Made by a program: the position numbers and the translations under genes
Notes under the pieces: model-generated
The model's input: the letters and a program-made list of their open reading frames with translations, nothing else
Told to the model about the DNA's origin: nothing
The model's database searches: none
DNA from: Oscillospiraceae bacterium
GTDB taxonomy: Bacteria > Bacillota > Clostridia > Oscillospirales > Oscillospiraceae
NCBI GenBank assembly: GCA_009777235.1
Contig: WRMH01000005.1
Location: forward strand, 57,156-121,155
DNA: 64,000 nucleotides
Direction of reading: 5' to 3'
Part shown: positions 1 through 9,289 of the stretch, in pieces
How the letters are laid out: every line of letters starts with the position of its first letter
Position numbering within the stretch: position 1 is the first letter of the stretch

Positions 1-1176
1 GCAAACGCCATACCGGGACACTCGCTGACGCTCGGTGCGCTCGGCTGCTTTATCCTGTGGTTTGGCTGGTACGGTTTTAACGGAGCGGCGGCAGAAAATG
101 TGTCTCAGCTCGGATCAATCTTTTTGACCACGACGATAGCTCCGGCAGTCGGAGCTACGGCGACAATGACGTTTACATGGCTGAAAAACGGCAAGCCCGA
201 CGTATCAATGACGTTAAACGGCGCGCTTGCGGGTCTTGTCGGCATAACGGCGGGAACGTCAAATGTGGACGCGCTCGGCACGATTGTAATCGGGGCGGTC
301 GCCGGTATATTGGTCGTCTTGGCGGTTGAATTTATTGACATGAAGCTGTGCGTTGACGATCCTGTCGGCGCGGTGGCCGTTCACGGTGTTTGCGGCATAT
401 GGGGAACTGTTGCTGTTGGATTGTTTGCAAAGCCGATTGCGGCGGGAAACGATGTTATCTCGGACGCGGCCGGCCTGTTTTACGGAGGCGGAGCGGGTCT
501 GCTCGGGGTTCAGGCGCTTGGCGTGCTGTCTATCGCGGCGTGGACTGCCGTAACAATGAGCATAGCGTTCTTCTTGGTAAAGAAAATTCACGGCTTGCGG
601 GCGTCAATCGAGGACGAGATTTTGGGGCTTGACTCGACCGAACACGGCATAGAGAGCAGCTATGCGGACTTTATGCCGGTCGTCAATACCAATCTGCATA
701 CCTTGACCGCAGGCACTTACGCCGGCGGCTTGGCGGGCGCGGCGACGGCTGTGACTGTTGCAGCGGCGCAGGATGCGGCAATCGAGGTCACGGACATATC
801 AACAGGCAAAAAGCTCACAAAGGTAACTATCCTCACCAAACCGCGAATGTTCGAGCCGCTAAAAGATGCTTTCGACAAAATTGGCATCACGGGAATCACA
901 GTTACCAACGTGATGGGATATGGCGTGCAAAGGGGACATTCTCACACATATCGCGGCGTGCCGCTGGCGGTTCCGCTTTTGCCAAAAATCCAGATAGACG
1001 TTGTAATCAGCAAGATTCCCGTAAGTATGCTGATCAAAACGGTCAAAGACATTTTATATACAGGCAATATCGGCGACGGTAAGATTTTCGTCTACGATGT
1101 GGAAAACGTCATAAAAATCCGTACAGGAGAAGAGGGCTACGATGCCTTGCAGGATGAACATTCCGGCGATGAATAA
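1..1176 (+). CDS. amt: Ammonium channel Amt fused to a C-terminal PII domain (5' partial)
   Basis: The reading frame is open from base 1, so the N-terminal part of the channel lies outside the window. The first residues include GHSLTLGALGCFILWFGWYG, a signature of Amt/MEP ammonium channels, followed by hydrophobic helices to about base 600. After a linker, bases ~781-1176 encode a complete PII (GlnB/GlnK) domain with its T-loop, the lid segment TGNIGDGKIFVYDVE and RIRTGEEG. In ordinary bacteria a free PII protein plugs the channel; here the regulator is covalently attached and should act at the cytoplasmic membrane face. The T-loop keeps the Tyr46 equivalent (base 949) but has Leu (base 964) where the uridylylated Tyr51 would be, so control by ATP/ADP/2-oxoglutarate alone is inferred. 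glnN follows 44 bp later. Confidence 0.93.
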   Translation, partial: ANAIPGHSLTLGALGCFILWFGWYGFNGAAAENVSQLGSIFLTTTIAPAVGATATMTFTWLKNGKPDVSMTLNGALAGLVGITAGTSNVDALGTIVIGAVAGILVVLAVEFIDMKLCVDDPVGAVAVHGVCGIWGTVAVGLFAKPIAAGNDVISDAAGLFYGGGAGLLGVQALGVLSIAAWTAVTMSIAFFLVKKIHGLRASIEDEILGLDSTEHGIESSYADFMPVVNTNLHTLTAGTYAGGLAGAATAVTVAAAQDAAIEVTDISTGKKLTKVTILTKPRMFEPLKDAFDKIGITGITVTNVMGYGVQRGHSHTYRGVPLAVPLLPKIQIDVVISKIPVSMLIKTVKDILYTGNIGDGKIFVYDVENVIKIRTGEEGYDALQDEHSGDE

Positions 1177-1220
1177 AAGGCTATCACAAATAAATCAAAC
1201 AATATATAAGGAGGCTTACT

Positions 1221-3311
1221 ATGAAAAAGATACCGGAACTATTTGCGAGCATGGTGTTTAGCGACACGGTCATGCGCGAGCGTCTGCCAAAAGATGTCTA
1301 TAAGGCATTGAAGAAAACCATGTCGCAGGGGGCGCATTTGGAGCTTGACATTGCAAACGCAGTGGCAAACGCCATGAAAGAATGGGCGGTTGAAAAAGGC
1401 GCGACGCATTTTACCCACTGGTTTCAACCCATGACCGGGGTTACGGCAGAAAAACACGACAGCTTTATCTCTCCGGCGGGAGACGGTGAAATCATCATGG
1501 AATTTTCCGGCAAAGAGCTGGTGCGGGGCGAGCCGGACGCGTCCAGCTTTCCGTCCGGCGGACTGCGGGCCACGTTTGAGGCGCGAGGCTACACTGTCTG
1601 GGACATCACATCCTACGCCTTTATCAAGGACGGGACACTGTGTATTCCCACCGCGTTTTGCTCCTACAGCGGCGAAGCCCTTGACAAAAAGACGCCGCTC
1701 TTGCGCTCGATGGAAGCCCTTGATAAACAGGCACGGCGCATACTCGGATTATTCGGTAATGACGCAGTTTCCCGAGTGACCGCGACGATCGGCCCGGAGC
1801 AGGAATATTTCTTGATTGACAAGGACATATTTTTAAAACGCCCGGACTTGGTATATACCGGGAGGACACTCTTTGGTGCGCGCCCGCCAAAAGGACAGGA
1901 GCTGGAGGATCACTATTTCGGCAGCCTAAAGCCGAGGGTGTCGGCCTTTATGAAAGATTTGGACGAGGAGCTTTGGAAGCTCGGCGTTTACGTAAAGACA
2001 AAGCACAACGAGGTAGCGCCCGCCCAGCATGAGCTTGCGCCGATTTTCACGACGACAAATATAGCCACCGACCAAAATCAGCTCACTATGGAACTTTTGA
2101 AAATCGTGGCAAACAGGCACAATATGGTTTGCCTGCTCCATGAAAAGCCGTTTGCGGGCGTCAACGGGAGCGGCAAGCACAACAACTGGTCGCTTACCAC
2201 AGATAAAGGAGGAAATCTGCTCGAACCGGGCGAGACGCCTTTTGAAAACGCTCAATTTTTGCTCTTCTTGGTGGCTGTCATCAAGGCGGTGGACGAGTAT
2301 CAGGATTTGCTGCGCGTCTCATCTGCAAGCGCCGGAAATGACCATAGGCTCGGCGCGAATGAAGCGCCGCCCGCCATCGTGTCAATGTTCCTTGGAGACG
2401 AGCTGACCAAGATTTTAGAAGCGCTCGAAGCCGGGGAGAGTTATAAGGACAAAGGGCAAAATCAAATGGAAATCGGCGTGACCGTCCTCCCGCATTTTCC
2501 GAAAGACAGCACAGACCGCAACCGCACCTCGCCTTTCGCGTTCACGGGCAATAAATTTGAATTTCGTATGCTTGGATCGGCTTTTTCCATCGCGGGTCCG
2601 AACATCGTACTCAATACGGCGGTTGCGGAATCTCTGCGCCAATTTGCCGACGAACTGGAAAAAGCAAACGACTTTACATCCGCCTTGGCAGGACTCATCA
2701 AGAAAACCTATAGCGAGCATAAGCGGATCGTGTTCAACGGCAACAATTATTCGGACGAGTGGGTAGTGGAAGCGTCGGAACGCGGACTGTCAAACCTGAA
2801 AACCACGGTAGACGCGCTGCCGGAGTTTACTTCGCGCAAAAGCGTGCAGCTGTTCACAAGGCACAATGTGTTTTCCGAAACGGAAGTCCATTCGCGCTGT
2901 GAGATCATGTTTGAAAGCTACTGCAAGACGCTTCATATAGAAGCCCTCACAATGGTTGATTTGGTCAAGGGCGAGATAATCCCGGCATGTATCAGCTATC
3001 AAAACGAGGTGGCGGAGCTTATAAACAACAAAAAATCATGCGGCGGGCACAGTATCGCGCTCGAAGAACATCTGCTCGGGCAAATAGCGAAGCTGTCCGG
3101 TTGTCTGCTCAAAAAGCTGACATTTCTTGAACAGGTGCTTTTGGAGACAAAAGAAGACCGGGAAATACTCGCTCACGCGCAATATTACAGGGACAAAATC
3201 TGCCCCGCCATGTCGGAGTTGCGGCTGATCGTGGACGAACTCGAAACCGTCATTGCCAGAAAATACTGGCCGCTGCCGGCATACGGGCAGCTCCTGTACA
3301 GCATAGTGTAA
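1221..3311 (+). CDS. glnN: Glutamine synthetase type III
   Basis: The 696-residue product has the length of GSIII enzymes (about 700 aa), much longer than GlnA-I (about 450 aa). It makes glutamine from glutamate, ammonia and ATP in the cytoplasm. Visible signatures are the N-terminal GSIII block with HWFQPMTG, the [15 protein letters not shown] segment, [10 protein letters not shown] (metal and glutamate binding), the NEVAPAQHE motif and the ATP-binding [16 protein letters not shown] block. The start ATG has a strong site, AAGGAGG, about 9 bases upstream. It lies directly after the Amt-PII gene and before the glutamate synthase genes, so ammonium uptake and the GS/GOGAT cycle are one transcription unit by layout. 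No promoter is visible in the 44-bp gap. Confidence 0.97.
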   Translation: MKKIPELFASMVFSDTVMRERLPKDVYKALKKTMSQGAHLELDIANAVANAMKEWAVEKGATHFTHWFQPMTGVTAEKHDSFISPAGDGEIIMEFSGKELVRGEPDASSFPSGGLRATFEARGYTVWDITSYAFIKDGTLCIPTAFCSYSGEALDKKTPLLRSMEALDKQARRILGLFGNDAVSRVTATIGPEQEYFLIDKDIFLKRPDLVYTGRTLFGARPPKGQELEDHYFGSLKPRVSAFMKDLDEELWKLGVYVKTKHNEVAPAQHELAPIFTTTNIATDQNQLTMELLKIVANRHNMVCLLHEKPFAGVNGSGKHNNWSLTTDKGGNLLEPGETPFENAQFLLFLVAVIKAVDEYQDLLRVSSASAGNDHRLGANEAPPAIVSMFLGDELTKILEALEAGESYKDKGQNQMEIGVTVLPHFPKDSTDRNRTSPFAFTGNKFEFRMLGSAFSIAGPNIVLNTAVAESLRQFADELEKANDFTSALAGLIKKTYSEHKRIVFNGNNYSDEWVVEASERGLSNLKTTVDALPEFTSRKSVQLFTRHNVFSETEVHSRCEIMFESYCKTLHIEALTMVDLVKGEIIPACISYQNEVAELINNKKSCGGHSIALEEHLLGQIAKLSGCLLKKLTFLEQVLLETKEDREILAHAQYYRDKICPAMSELRLIVDELETVIARKYWPLPAYGQLLYSIV

Positions 3312-3382
3312 GCGTTGATTTTGTAATAAAAAGGGGGAGGCGGATATTCTCCGCTTCCCGGAGGACATCAAGAGGTATTCGC

Positions 3383-4516
3383 ATGGGGCAAAGCAATATA
3401 GGCCAAAGCTATGGAAACGGCGAAAACAGATACAAGGAAGGTCAAATCAGAATACCGGCAGGCTGCGCCATATCGGGAATCATTGACAAGTCGGGCAGGC
3501 GCATGAGCGGCGAGGCTATTATTAAATCTATCGCAGTCATGCGCGAGCGCTCAAACGGCTTGGGGGGCGGATTCGCGGCGTATGGGATATATCCCGAATA
3601 TAAAGACTATTATGCCTTGCATATATTCTACGATTCTTCTCATATAAAAAGGGAATGTGAGGAATTTTTAGAAAGGCATTTTGACATCATAAACCTTTCT
3701 AAAATTCCGACGCGCAAAATGAAAGGTATCACCGACGAGCCTTTGATTTGGCGGTATTTCGTCACGCCGCTGCCAACAAAGCTCGCGGAAAGCCAATTGG
3801 ACGAGCGCGAATTTACCGCAAAATGTATGTTCCGCATAAACACGCATATCGAGGGCGCGTATGTGTTCTCCGGCGGCAAGAATATGGGTGTATTTAAGGC
3901 GGTCGGATACCCGGAGGATGTGGGGCGGTTTTACCGTCTTGAGGATTACGAAGGCTGGTGCTTTACCGCGCACGGGCGTTACCCGACAAACACGCCGGGA
4001 TGGTGGGGCGGGGCACATCCGTTTGCCCTGTTAGATTATTCCGTTGTACATAACGGGGAGATTTCATCCTATGACGCAAACCGCCGCGCCATAGAAATGT
4101 ACGGATATAAATGCACGCTCCAAACCGACACGGAGGTAATCACATATATCATAGATTACCTGCATAGGAAAAAAGGGCTTACCTTTGAAGAAATCGCATC
4201 GGTCATCGCCGCGCCGTTTTGGAAGACAATAGAGCGCATGACGCCAAAAAAGCGGCAAATACATGAATATTTGCGCGTGACATTTTCCGCACAGCTCATC
4301 ACGGGGCCGTTTTCTATCCTTGTCGGCTTTGAGGGCGGCCTCATGGCACTCGGCGACAGATTGAAGCTGCGGAGCATGGTGGTCGGCGAAAAGGGCGACA
4401 TCGTATATATAGCGAGCGAAGAGGCGGCCATGCGAATCATTGAGCCGAATCTGGACGCGGTCTGGGCGCCAAAGGGCGGACAACCGGTAATCATTTGTTT
4501 AAACCAAGAGAAATGA
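3383..4516 (+). CDS. Glutamate synthase, stand-alone glutamine amidotransferase (class II) subunit
   Basis: The product (377 aa) is the class II (Ntn) glutaminase domain of glutamate synthase as a separate protein. It hydrolyses glutamine and passes ammonia to the FMN subunit encoded next. The sequence IPAGCAISGIIDKSG places the presumed nucleophile Cys at residue 28, so 27 residues would have to be removed to expose it, as in other Ntn enzymes. RYPTNTPGWWGGAHPF and VHNGEISSYDANR are the usual glutamine-site motifs. The start ATG has GAGG ten bases upstream. It is 26 bp from the FMN subunit gene. This split organisation is the archaeal/clostridial type of GOGAT, not the large GltB polypeptide. 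Confidence 0.9.
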   Translation: MGQSNIGQSYGNGENRYKEGQIRIPAGCAISGIIDKSGRRMSGEAIIKSIAVMRERSNGLGGGFAAYGIYPEYKDYYALHIFYDSSHIKRECEEFLERHFDIINLSKIPTRKMKGITDEPLIWRYFVTPLPTKLAESQLDEREFTAKCMFRINTHIEGAYVFSGGKNMGVFKAVGYPEDVGRFYRLEDYEGWCFTAHGRYPTNTPGWWGGAHPFALLDYSVVHNGEISSYDANRRAIEMYGYKCTLQTDTEVITYIIDYLHRKKGLTFEEIASVIAAPFWKTIERMTPKKRQIHEYLRVTFSAQLITGPFSILVGFEGGLMALGDRLKLRSMVVGEKGDIVYIASEEAAMRIIEPNLDAVWAPKGGQPVIICLNQEK

Positions 4517-4542
4517 TTTTATCTGAGCGGAGGTGAGACAAA

Positions 4543-6051
4543 ATGGCAGTAAATTTTATATATCCCGAATATGAAGCGGCGCGAAATTATGACCGCTGTA
4601 TCGCTTGCCGCGTGTGTGAGCGCCAATGCGCCAATGAAGCTCACGAATATCTTGAGGATATTGGCAAAATGGCCTGCGACGATACAAAGTGCGTCAACTG
4701 CCACCGCTGCGTTGCCCTGTGCCCCACGCGCGCGCTGAAAATCGTTTCAAGCGGCAACACATATAAAGAAAACGCGAACTGGGACAGCAAAACGATAAAT
4801 GAATTGTACAAACAGGCAGAGAGCGGCGGCGTGCTCTTGTCGAGCATGGGAAGCCCCTGCGGACATCCCGTGTATTTTGACAAGATTTTGATCAACGCGT
4901 CCCAAGTCACAAACCCCTCGATAGACCCATTGCGCGAGCCCATGGAGACAAAGGTTTTTCTCGGCGCGAAACCCCGGGAGATAGAGCGGGGAAAAAACGG
5001 GGAGCTTATAAACAATCTGCCGCCAATGCTCTGTTTGTCAATGCCGGTGATGTTTTCCGCCATGAGCTACGGGTCGCTCAGCTACAACGCTCATGAGTGC
5101 CTCGCGAGGGCGGCGCAGAAGCTCGAAATCTGTTACAACACGGGCGAAGGCGGTTTGCATGAGAATTTTTATCAATATGGCGCAAACACCATCGTTCAGG
5201 TCGCGTCGGGGCGATTTGGAGTCCATCCGCAATATTTAAACAGCGGCGCGGCGATTGAAATAAAAATGGGTCAGGGCGCAAAACCGGGTATCGGCGGACA
5301 TCTTCCGGGCACAAAAATCATCGGCGATATTTCCCGTACCAGAATGATACCGGAGGGGAGCGACGCCATTTCCCCCGCGCCGCACCACGATATTTATTCA
5401 ATTGAGGATTTGCGGCAGCTTGTCTATTCGCTAAAGGAAGCCACGGGCTATAAAAAGCCGATCATCGTCAAAATAGCGGCAGTCCACAACGTGGCGGCTA
5501 TAGCGAGCGGAATTGCCCGCAGCGGGGCTGATATAATCGCCATTGACGGATTTCGCGGAGGCACGGGAGCCGCGCCGACGCGCACGCGTGACCATGTGGG
5601 TATACCGATCGAGCTTGCTTTGGCAAGCGTGGATCAGCGTCTGCGTGATGAGGGCATACGCGACGATATTTCCATCATTGCCGGGGGCAGCATACGTTCG
5701 AGCGCCGACATCATAAAGGCCATAGCGCTCGGCGCGGACTGCGTGTATATCGGCACAGCCGCGCTGCTTGCGCTCGGATGCCATCTTTGCAGGACTTGCT
5801 ACAGCGGAAAATGCAATTGGGGAATCGCCACGCAGGAAGCAAAATTGGTCAAACGCTTAAACCCCGAAATCGGGTATACGCGCCTTTACAATCTCCTGAC
5901 CGCTTGGCGGCATGAGATCAAAGAAATGCTCGGCGGAATGGGTATAAATTCCATAGAAAGCCTAAAGGGCAACCGCCTGATGCTCAGGGGCGTAGGCCTA
6001 AATGAAAAAGAGCTTGATGTTTTGGGGATAAAACACGCGGGGGATAAGTAG
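4543..6051 (+). CDS. Glutamate synthase, FMN-binding synthase subunit with ferredoxin domain
   Basis: The 502-residue product begins with a two-cluster ferredoxin domain (CIACRVCERQC and CVNCHRCVALCP, residues ~20-65). The FMN-binding TIM barrel of glutamate synthase follows. The GFRGGTGAAPTRTRDHVG segment and the FMN phosphate region AGGSIRSSADIIKAIALGAD are clear. CHLCRTCYSGKC near residue 430 fits the 3Fe-4S ligand loop of GOGAT. It reductively aminates 2-oxoglutarate with ammonia from the preceding glutaminase subunit. Electrons could come from the FAD/FeS pair at 8858-10542. An AGGTGAGA site precedes the ATG. purB follows, separating this gene from the other glt subunits. Confidence 0.93.
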   Translation: MAVNFIYPEYEAARNYDRCIACRVCERQCANEAHEYLEDIGKMACDDTKCVNCHRCVALCPTRALKIVSSGNTYKENANWDSKTINELYKQAESGGVLLSSMGSPCGHPVYFDKILINASQVTNPSIDPLREPMETKVFLGAKPREIERGKNGELINNLPPMLCLSMPVMFSAMSYGSLSYNAHECLARAAQKLEICYNTGEGGLHENFYQYGANTIVQVASGRFGVHPQYLNSGAAIEIKMGQGAKPGIGGHLPGTKIIGDISRTRMIPEGSDAISPAPHHDIYSIEDLRQLVYSLKEATGYKKPIIVKIAAVHNVAAIASGIARSGADIIAIDGFRGGTGAAPTRTRDHVGIPIELALASVDQRLRDEGIRDDISIIAGGSIRSSADIIKAIALGADCVYIGTAALLALGCHLCRTCYSGKCNWGIATQEAKLVKRLNPEIGYTRLYNLLTAWRHEIKEMLGGMGINSIESLKGNRLMLRGVGLNEKELDVLGIKHAGDK

Positions 6052-6102
6052 AAAATATCCGAAAAACCAGTAATTACGCATTAAAAGAAAGAGGAGAGAA
6101 AG

Positions 6103-7545
6103 ATGACCGACAGATATGAAAGCCCGCTGTGCAAAAGATACGCCGGTGAAAAAATGCGGCATATATTTTCCGATGACAATAAGTTTTCCACATGGCGCAG
6201 GCTGTGGGTGGCATTGGCGGAGAGCCAAAGAGAACTCGGGCTTCCGATAAGCCGGGCGCAAATTGACGAGATGAAAGCGAATATCACGGACATTGACTAT
6301 GAGGCGGCGGCGCGATTTGAAAGCGAGACAAACCACGATGTGATGGCTCATATCCTCGCTTACGGAGAAAAATGCCCGCTCGCAAAGCCCATCATTCATC
6401 TTGGCGCGACGTCTTGCTATGTGGGAGACAACACCGACATACTGCTCATGCGCTCCGCCTTGTCGCATATCAAAAAACTGCTCATTGACCTGCTTGAGCG
6501 GCTGTATGATTTTGCCCAAGACCACAAAGCCGTAAGCTGCCTCGCCTATACGCATTTTCAGGCGGCGCAGCCAACCACTCTGGGAAAACGCGCCGCGCTG
6601 TGGATGTATGATTTTCTCCTTGACTTAGAACAGCTTGATTTTACGCTCGGCAGATTAAAGCTGGCAGGGTGCAAAGGGGCGACGGGCACGGGCGCGAGCT
6701 TTTTGTCTTTGTTTGAAAACGACCATGAAAAAGTAGTTGAGCTGGAGCGGAAAATTGCCGCAAAGATGGGGTTTGATGAAACATATCCCGTCACAGGGCA
6801 GACATATCCGCGAAAAATAGATTATTACACACTATCCGTCTTATCGGGCATTGCGCAAAGCGCGTACAAGTTTTCAAATGATATACGACTGCTTTCCCAT
6901 CTCAAAGAGGTTGAAGAGCCTTTTAAAAGCGGTCAGGTCGGCTCAAGCGCGATGCCGTATAAGAAAAACCCCATAGACAGTGAGCGCATTGCGTCCCTTG
7001 CCCGCTTTGTGACGGTAAACGCTCTAAATCCCGCGCTGACGGCGAGCGCGCAGTGGCTTGAGCGCACGCTCGACGATTCGGCAAACCGGCGCATAGCCAT
7101 ACCGGAGGCGTTTTTGGCGGCGGACGAAATACTCACCCTTGCCGCTAATATAGCGGGCGGCCTTAGAGTCTATCCAAAAATGATAAAAAAGCATTTAGAA
7201 GATGAGCTATCTTTTATTGCGACTGAAAATATTTTGATGCACTGCGTCAAAAAAGGCGGCGACCGCCAAGCTCTCCATGAGAGATTGCGCGTGCACTCGG
7301 CAAATGCCGCAAGGAAAATCAAAGAAGAGGGCGAAGAAAACGACCTGATAACGCGCATACAAAACGATGCCGCTTTTGGTTTGACCGCCGATGAGATAGA
7401 CGGGCTCTTGCGGTTTGAAAACTACACGGGCAGGGCAAAGGAGCAAACAGAGGAATTTTTGTCCGAGCTTCGGGCGATCTTAGATACGCACAAAAATATT
7501 AGTCATACAGACTGTAGTCTACAGACTACAGACTATAATCTATAG
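6103..7545 (+). CDS. purB: Adenylosuccinate lyase
   Basis: The 480-residue protein is a fumarase/aspartase superfamily lyase that cleaves SAICAR and adenylosuccinate, releasing fumarate, in purine synthesis. The superfamily signature GSSAMPYKKNPIDSERI is present near residue 285, and THFQAAQPTTLGKR holds a catalytic region. A good Shine-Dalgarno (GAGGAGAG) precedes the ATG. The last ~15 residues (SHTDCSLQTTDYNL) are encoded by a small repeated and palindromic sequence and look like a non-conserved tail. The gene sits with purA inside the glutamate synthase gene set. Confidence 0.96.
   Translation: MTDRYESPLCKRYAGEKMRHIFSDDNKFSTWRRLWVALAESQRELGLPISRAQIDEMKANITDIDYEAAARFESETNHDVMAHILAYGEKCPLAKPIIHLGATSCYVGDNTDILLMRSALSHIKKLLIDLLERLYDFAQDHKAVSCLAYTHFQAAQPTTLGKRAALWMYDFLLDLEQLDFTLGRLKLAGCKGATGTGASFLSLFENDHEKVVELERKIAAKMGFDETYPVTGQTYPRKIDYYTLSVLSGIAQSAYKFSNDIRLLSHLKEVEEPFKSGQVGSSAMPYKKNPIDSERIASLARFVTVNALNPALTASAQWLERTLDDSANRRIAIPEAFLAADEILTLAANIAGGLRVYPKMIKKHLEDELSFIATENILMHCVKKGGDRQALHERLRVHSANAARKIKEEGEENDLITRIQNDAAFGLTADEIDGLLRFENYTGRAKEQTEEFLSELRAILDTHKNISHTDCSLQTTDYNL
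7507..7534 (+). repeat. ACAGACT direct repeats with overlapping hairpin at the 3' end of purB
   Basis: ACAGACT occurs at 7507, 7521 and 7528. TGTAGTCT (7513-7520) and AGACTACA (7523-7530) form a perfect inverted repeat with a 2-bp spacer. The repeat encodes the odd C-terminal tail of PurB and lies ~50 bp before the purA start. It may be slippage-born sequence or a weak RNA structure between the two genes. Confidence 0.6.
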
Positions 7546-7581
7546 AGGCGAAAATAACGCCATAACAAAGTAGGTGAAATT

Positions 7582-8853
7582 ATGCTAACAGCAGTGGTCG
7601 GTATAAATTGGGGCGACGAGGGCAAAGGCCGAATGGTTGATTTGCTTTCAAAAGGATATGATATTATCTGCCGCTATCAGGGAGGCAATAACGCGGGGCA
7701 TACCATTGTCAATAAAAAAGGCAAATTTGTCCTCAACTTGCTCCCGTCCGGCGTTTTGCGCGAGGGCACGGTAAATGTGCTCGGAGCGGGCATGGTCATC
7801 AATATAGAGCATCTGTGCGGGGAGCTTTCGGATTTGGCGAAAAAAGGTGTCAGGCTCACGCCAAATACGCTAAAAATCAGCGACAAAGCCTTTATATGTA
7901 TGCCTTTTCATGTGACGCAGGATATTTTGGAGGAAGAACGGCTCGCGGATAAAAAATACGGGTCTACAAAGCGCGGTATCGCGCCGGCATACGGCGATAA
8001 ATATATGAAAAAGGGTTTGCGTATGGGCGATCTCTTTGACGCCGTGACCTTAAAAGATAAGGCCGCCGCGATTTTTGAGTGGAAAAATCTCACTTTAAAA
8101 AGCTACGGTTTTGAAAACACGGATTTGACTTTGCAAATGAACTGGCTCGGCGAGTATGGCAAGCGGCTTTATCCGTATATAACGGACACGACGGAGTATT
8201 TGACAGATGCCGTCAAAGACGGTAAAAAGATAATGCTTGAGGCGCAGCTCGGCGCGCTGCGGGACATTGATTACGGAATCTATCCGTACACGACCTCGTC
8301 ACAAACGCTCGCGGCATACGCGCCCATAGGGGCGGGTATTCCGGGAATAAAGCTCGGGCGGGTTATCGGCGTGATGAAAGCCTATTCTACCTGTGTGGGC
8401 GAAGGCCCGTTTACGGCGGAGATGTTTGGAGACGAGGCAAAAAAACTGCGCGAAGCCGGGGGCGAATATGGCGCGGCGACGGGCAGACCCCGCAGGGTGG
8501 GCGGTTTTGACGTCGTGGCGAGCCGATATGGGGTGCGCTTGCAGGGTGCGGACGAGCTCGCGCTGACAAAGCTCGACGTGCTCTCGTATCTTGAAAAAAT
8601 CCCCGTTTGCACGGCATATGAGATTTGCGGAAAGAAAACGGACAAATTTCCCACAGGCGGCGATTTACTGCGGGCAAAGCCTGTCTATGAGTATCTTGAG
8701 GGATTTTTTGCCGACATATCAAAGTGCCGCAAGCCAAAAGAGCTGCCGGGCGCGGCGGCGCGATATATTGAGTATATAGAAAACGCCGTTGGCTGCCCGA
8801 TTACATATGTGTCGGTCGGAGCGGGGCGGGATGATTATTTGGTGATGAGGTGA
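7582..8853 (+). CDS. purA: Adenylosuccinate synthetase
   Basis: The 423-residue protein condenses IMP with aspartate using GTP to give adenylosuccinate, the substrate of the PurB encoded just upstream. The N-terminal GINWGDEGKGRMVD phosphate loop, NNAGHTIV (IMP/catalytic His region) and the TTSSQTLAAYAP block are diagnostic. The GTP specificity motif appears as TKLDVL near the C-terminus. The start ATG follows a modest GTAGGTGA site. The stop is 4 bp before the GTG start of the FeS protein, so translation of the following glt accessory genes is probably linked to purA. Confidence 0.97.
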   Translation: MLTAVVGINWGDEGKGRMVDLLSKGYDIICRYQGGNNAGHTIVNKKGKFVLNLLPSGVLREGTVNVLGAGMVINIEHLCGELSDLAKKGVRLTPNTLKISDKAFICMPFHVTQDILEEERLADKKYGSTKRGIAPAYGDKYMKKGLRMGDLFDAVTLKDKAAAIFEWKNLTLKSYGFENTDLTLQMNWLGEYGKRLYPYITDTTEYLTDAVKDGKKIMLEAQLGALRDIDYGIYPYTTSSQTLAAYAPIGAGIPGIKLGRVIGVMKAYSTCVGEGPFTAEMFGDEAKKLREAGGEYGAATGRPRRVGGFDVVASRYGVRLQGADELALTKLDVLSYLEKIPVCTAYEICGKKTDKFPTGGDLLRAKPVYEYLEGFFADISKCRKPKELPGAAARYIEYIENAVGCPITYVSVGAGRDDYLVMR

Positions 8854-8857
8854 GGGC

Positions 8858-9289
8858 GTGAAGCGTGTTTTTGTAAATGAACAGTGGTGTATAGGATGCC
8901 ATTTGTGCGAATATTACTGCGCTTTTGCCGGAACAAACGGCAAAGATATGGCGCGGGCGTTAAAGGATTGCGATATTAAGCCGAGAATCAACATTGAAGA
9001 GGCGGACGGCATCAGCTTTGCCGTGTCCTGCCGCCATTGCCGGGAGCCTTTGTGCGTAAAAGGCTGCATCACCGGCGCGCTCGGCATGGATGGCACAGTC
9101 ATCACGATAGACAAAGACCGCTGCGTGGGCTGCTATACCTGTATTACGCTCTGCCCCTACGGAGCAATATCCGCATCCGGCGACGGGGCGGTGCAAAAAT
9201 GCGAGCTATGCGTGAGTACATCCGAAGGTATTCCGGCTTGCGTAAGGGGCTGTCCCAACGGAGCTATAGTATATGAGGAGAGAGCATGA
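8858..9289 (+). CDS. Ferredoxin-type protein with four 4Fe-4S motifs (probable glutamate synthase electron carrier)
   Basis: The 143-residue protein has four cysteine clusters in the DMSO-reductase-type FeS subunit pattern: CIGCHLCEYYC, CRHCREPLCVKGC, CVGCYTCITLCP and CELC...CVRGCP. It would relay electrons between the FAD oxidoreductase encoded next (ATGA overlap) and the FMN subunit of glutamate synthase. The start is GTG with GGTGAGG upstream; no better ATG exists. It is not a catalytic subunit itself. The assignment to GOGAT rests on gene context and on the known FeS/FAD/GXGXG arrangement in clostridial and archaeal-type glutamate synthases. Confidence 0.85.
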   Translation: MKRVFVNEQWCIGCHLCEYYCAFAGTNGKDMARALKDCDIKPRINIEEADGISFAVSCRHCREPLCVKGCITGALGMDGTVITIDKDRCVGCYTCITLCPYGAISASGDGAVQKCELCVSTSEGIPACVRGCPNGAIVYEERA

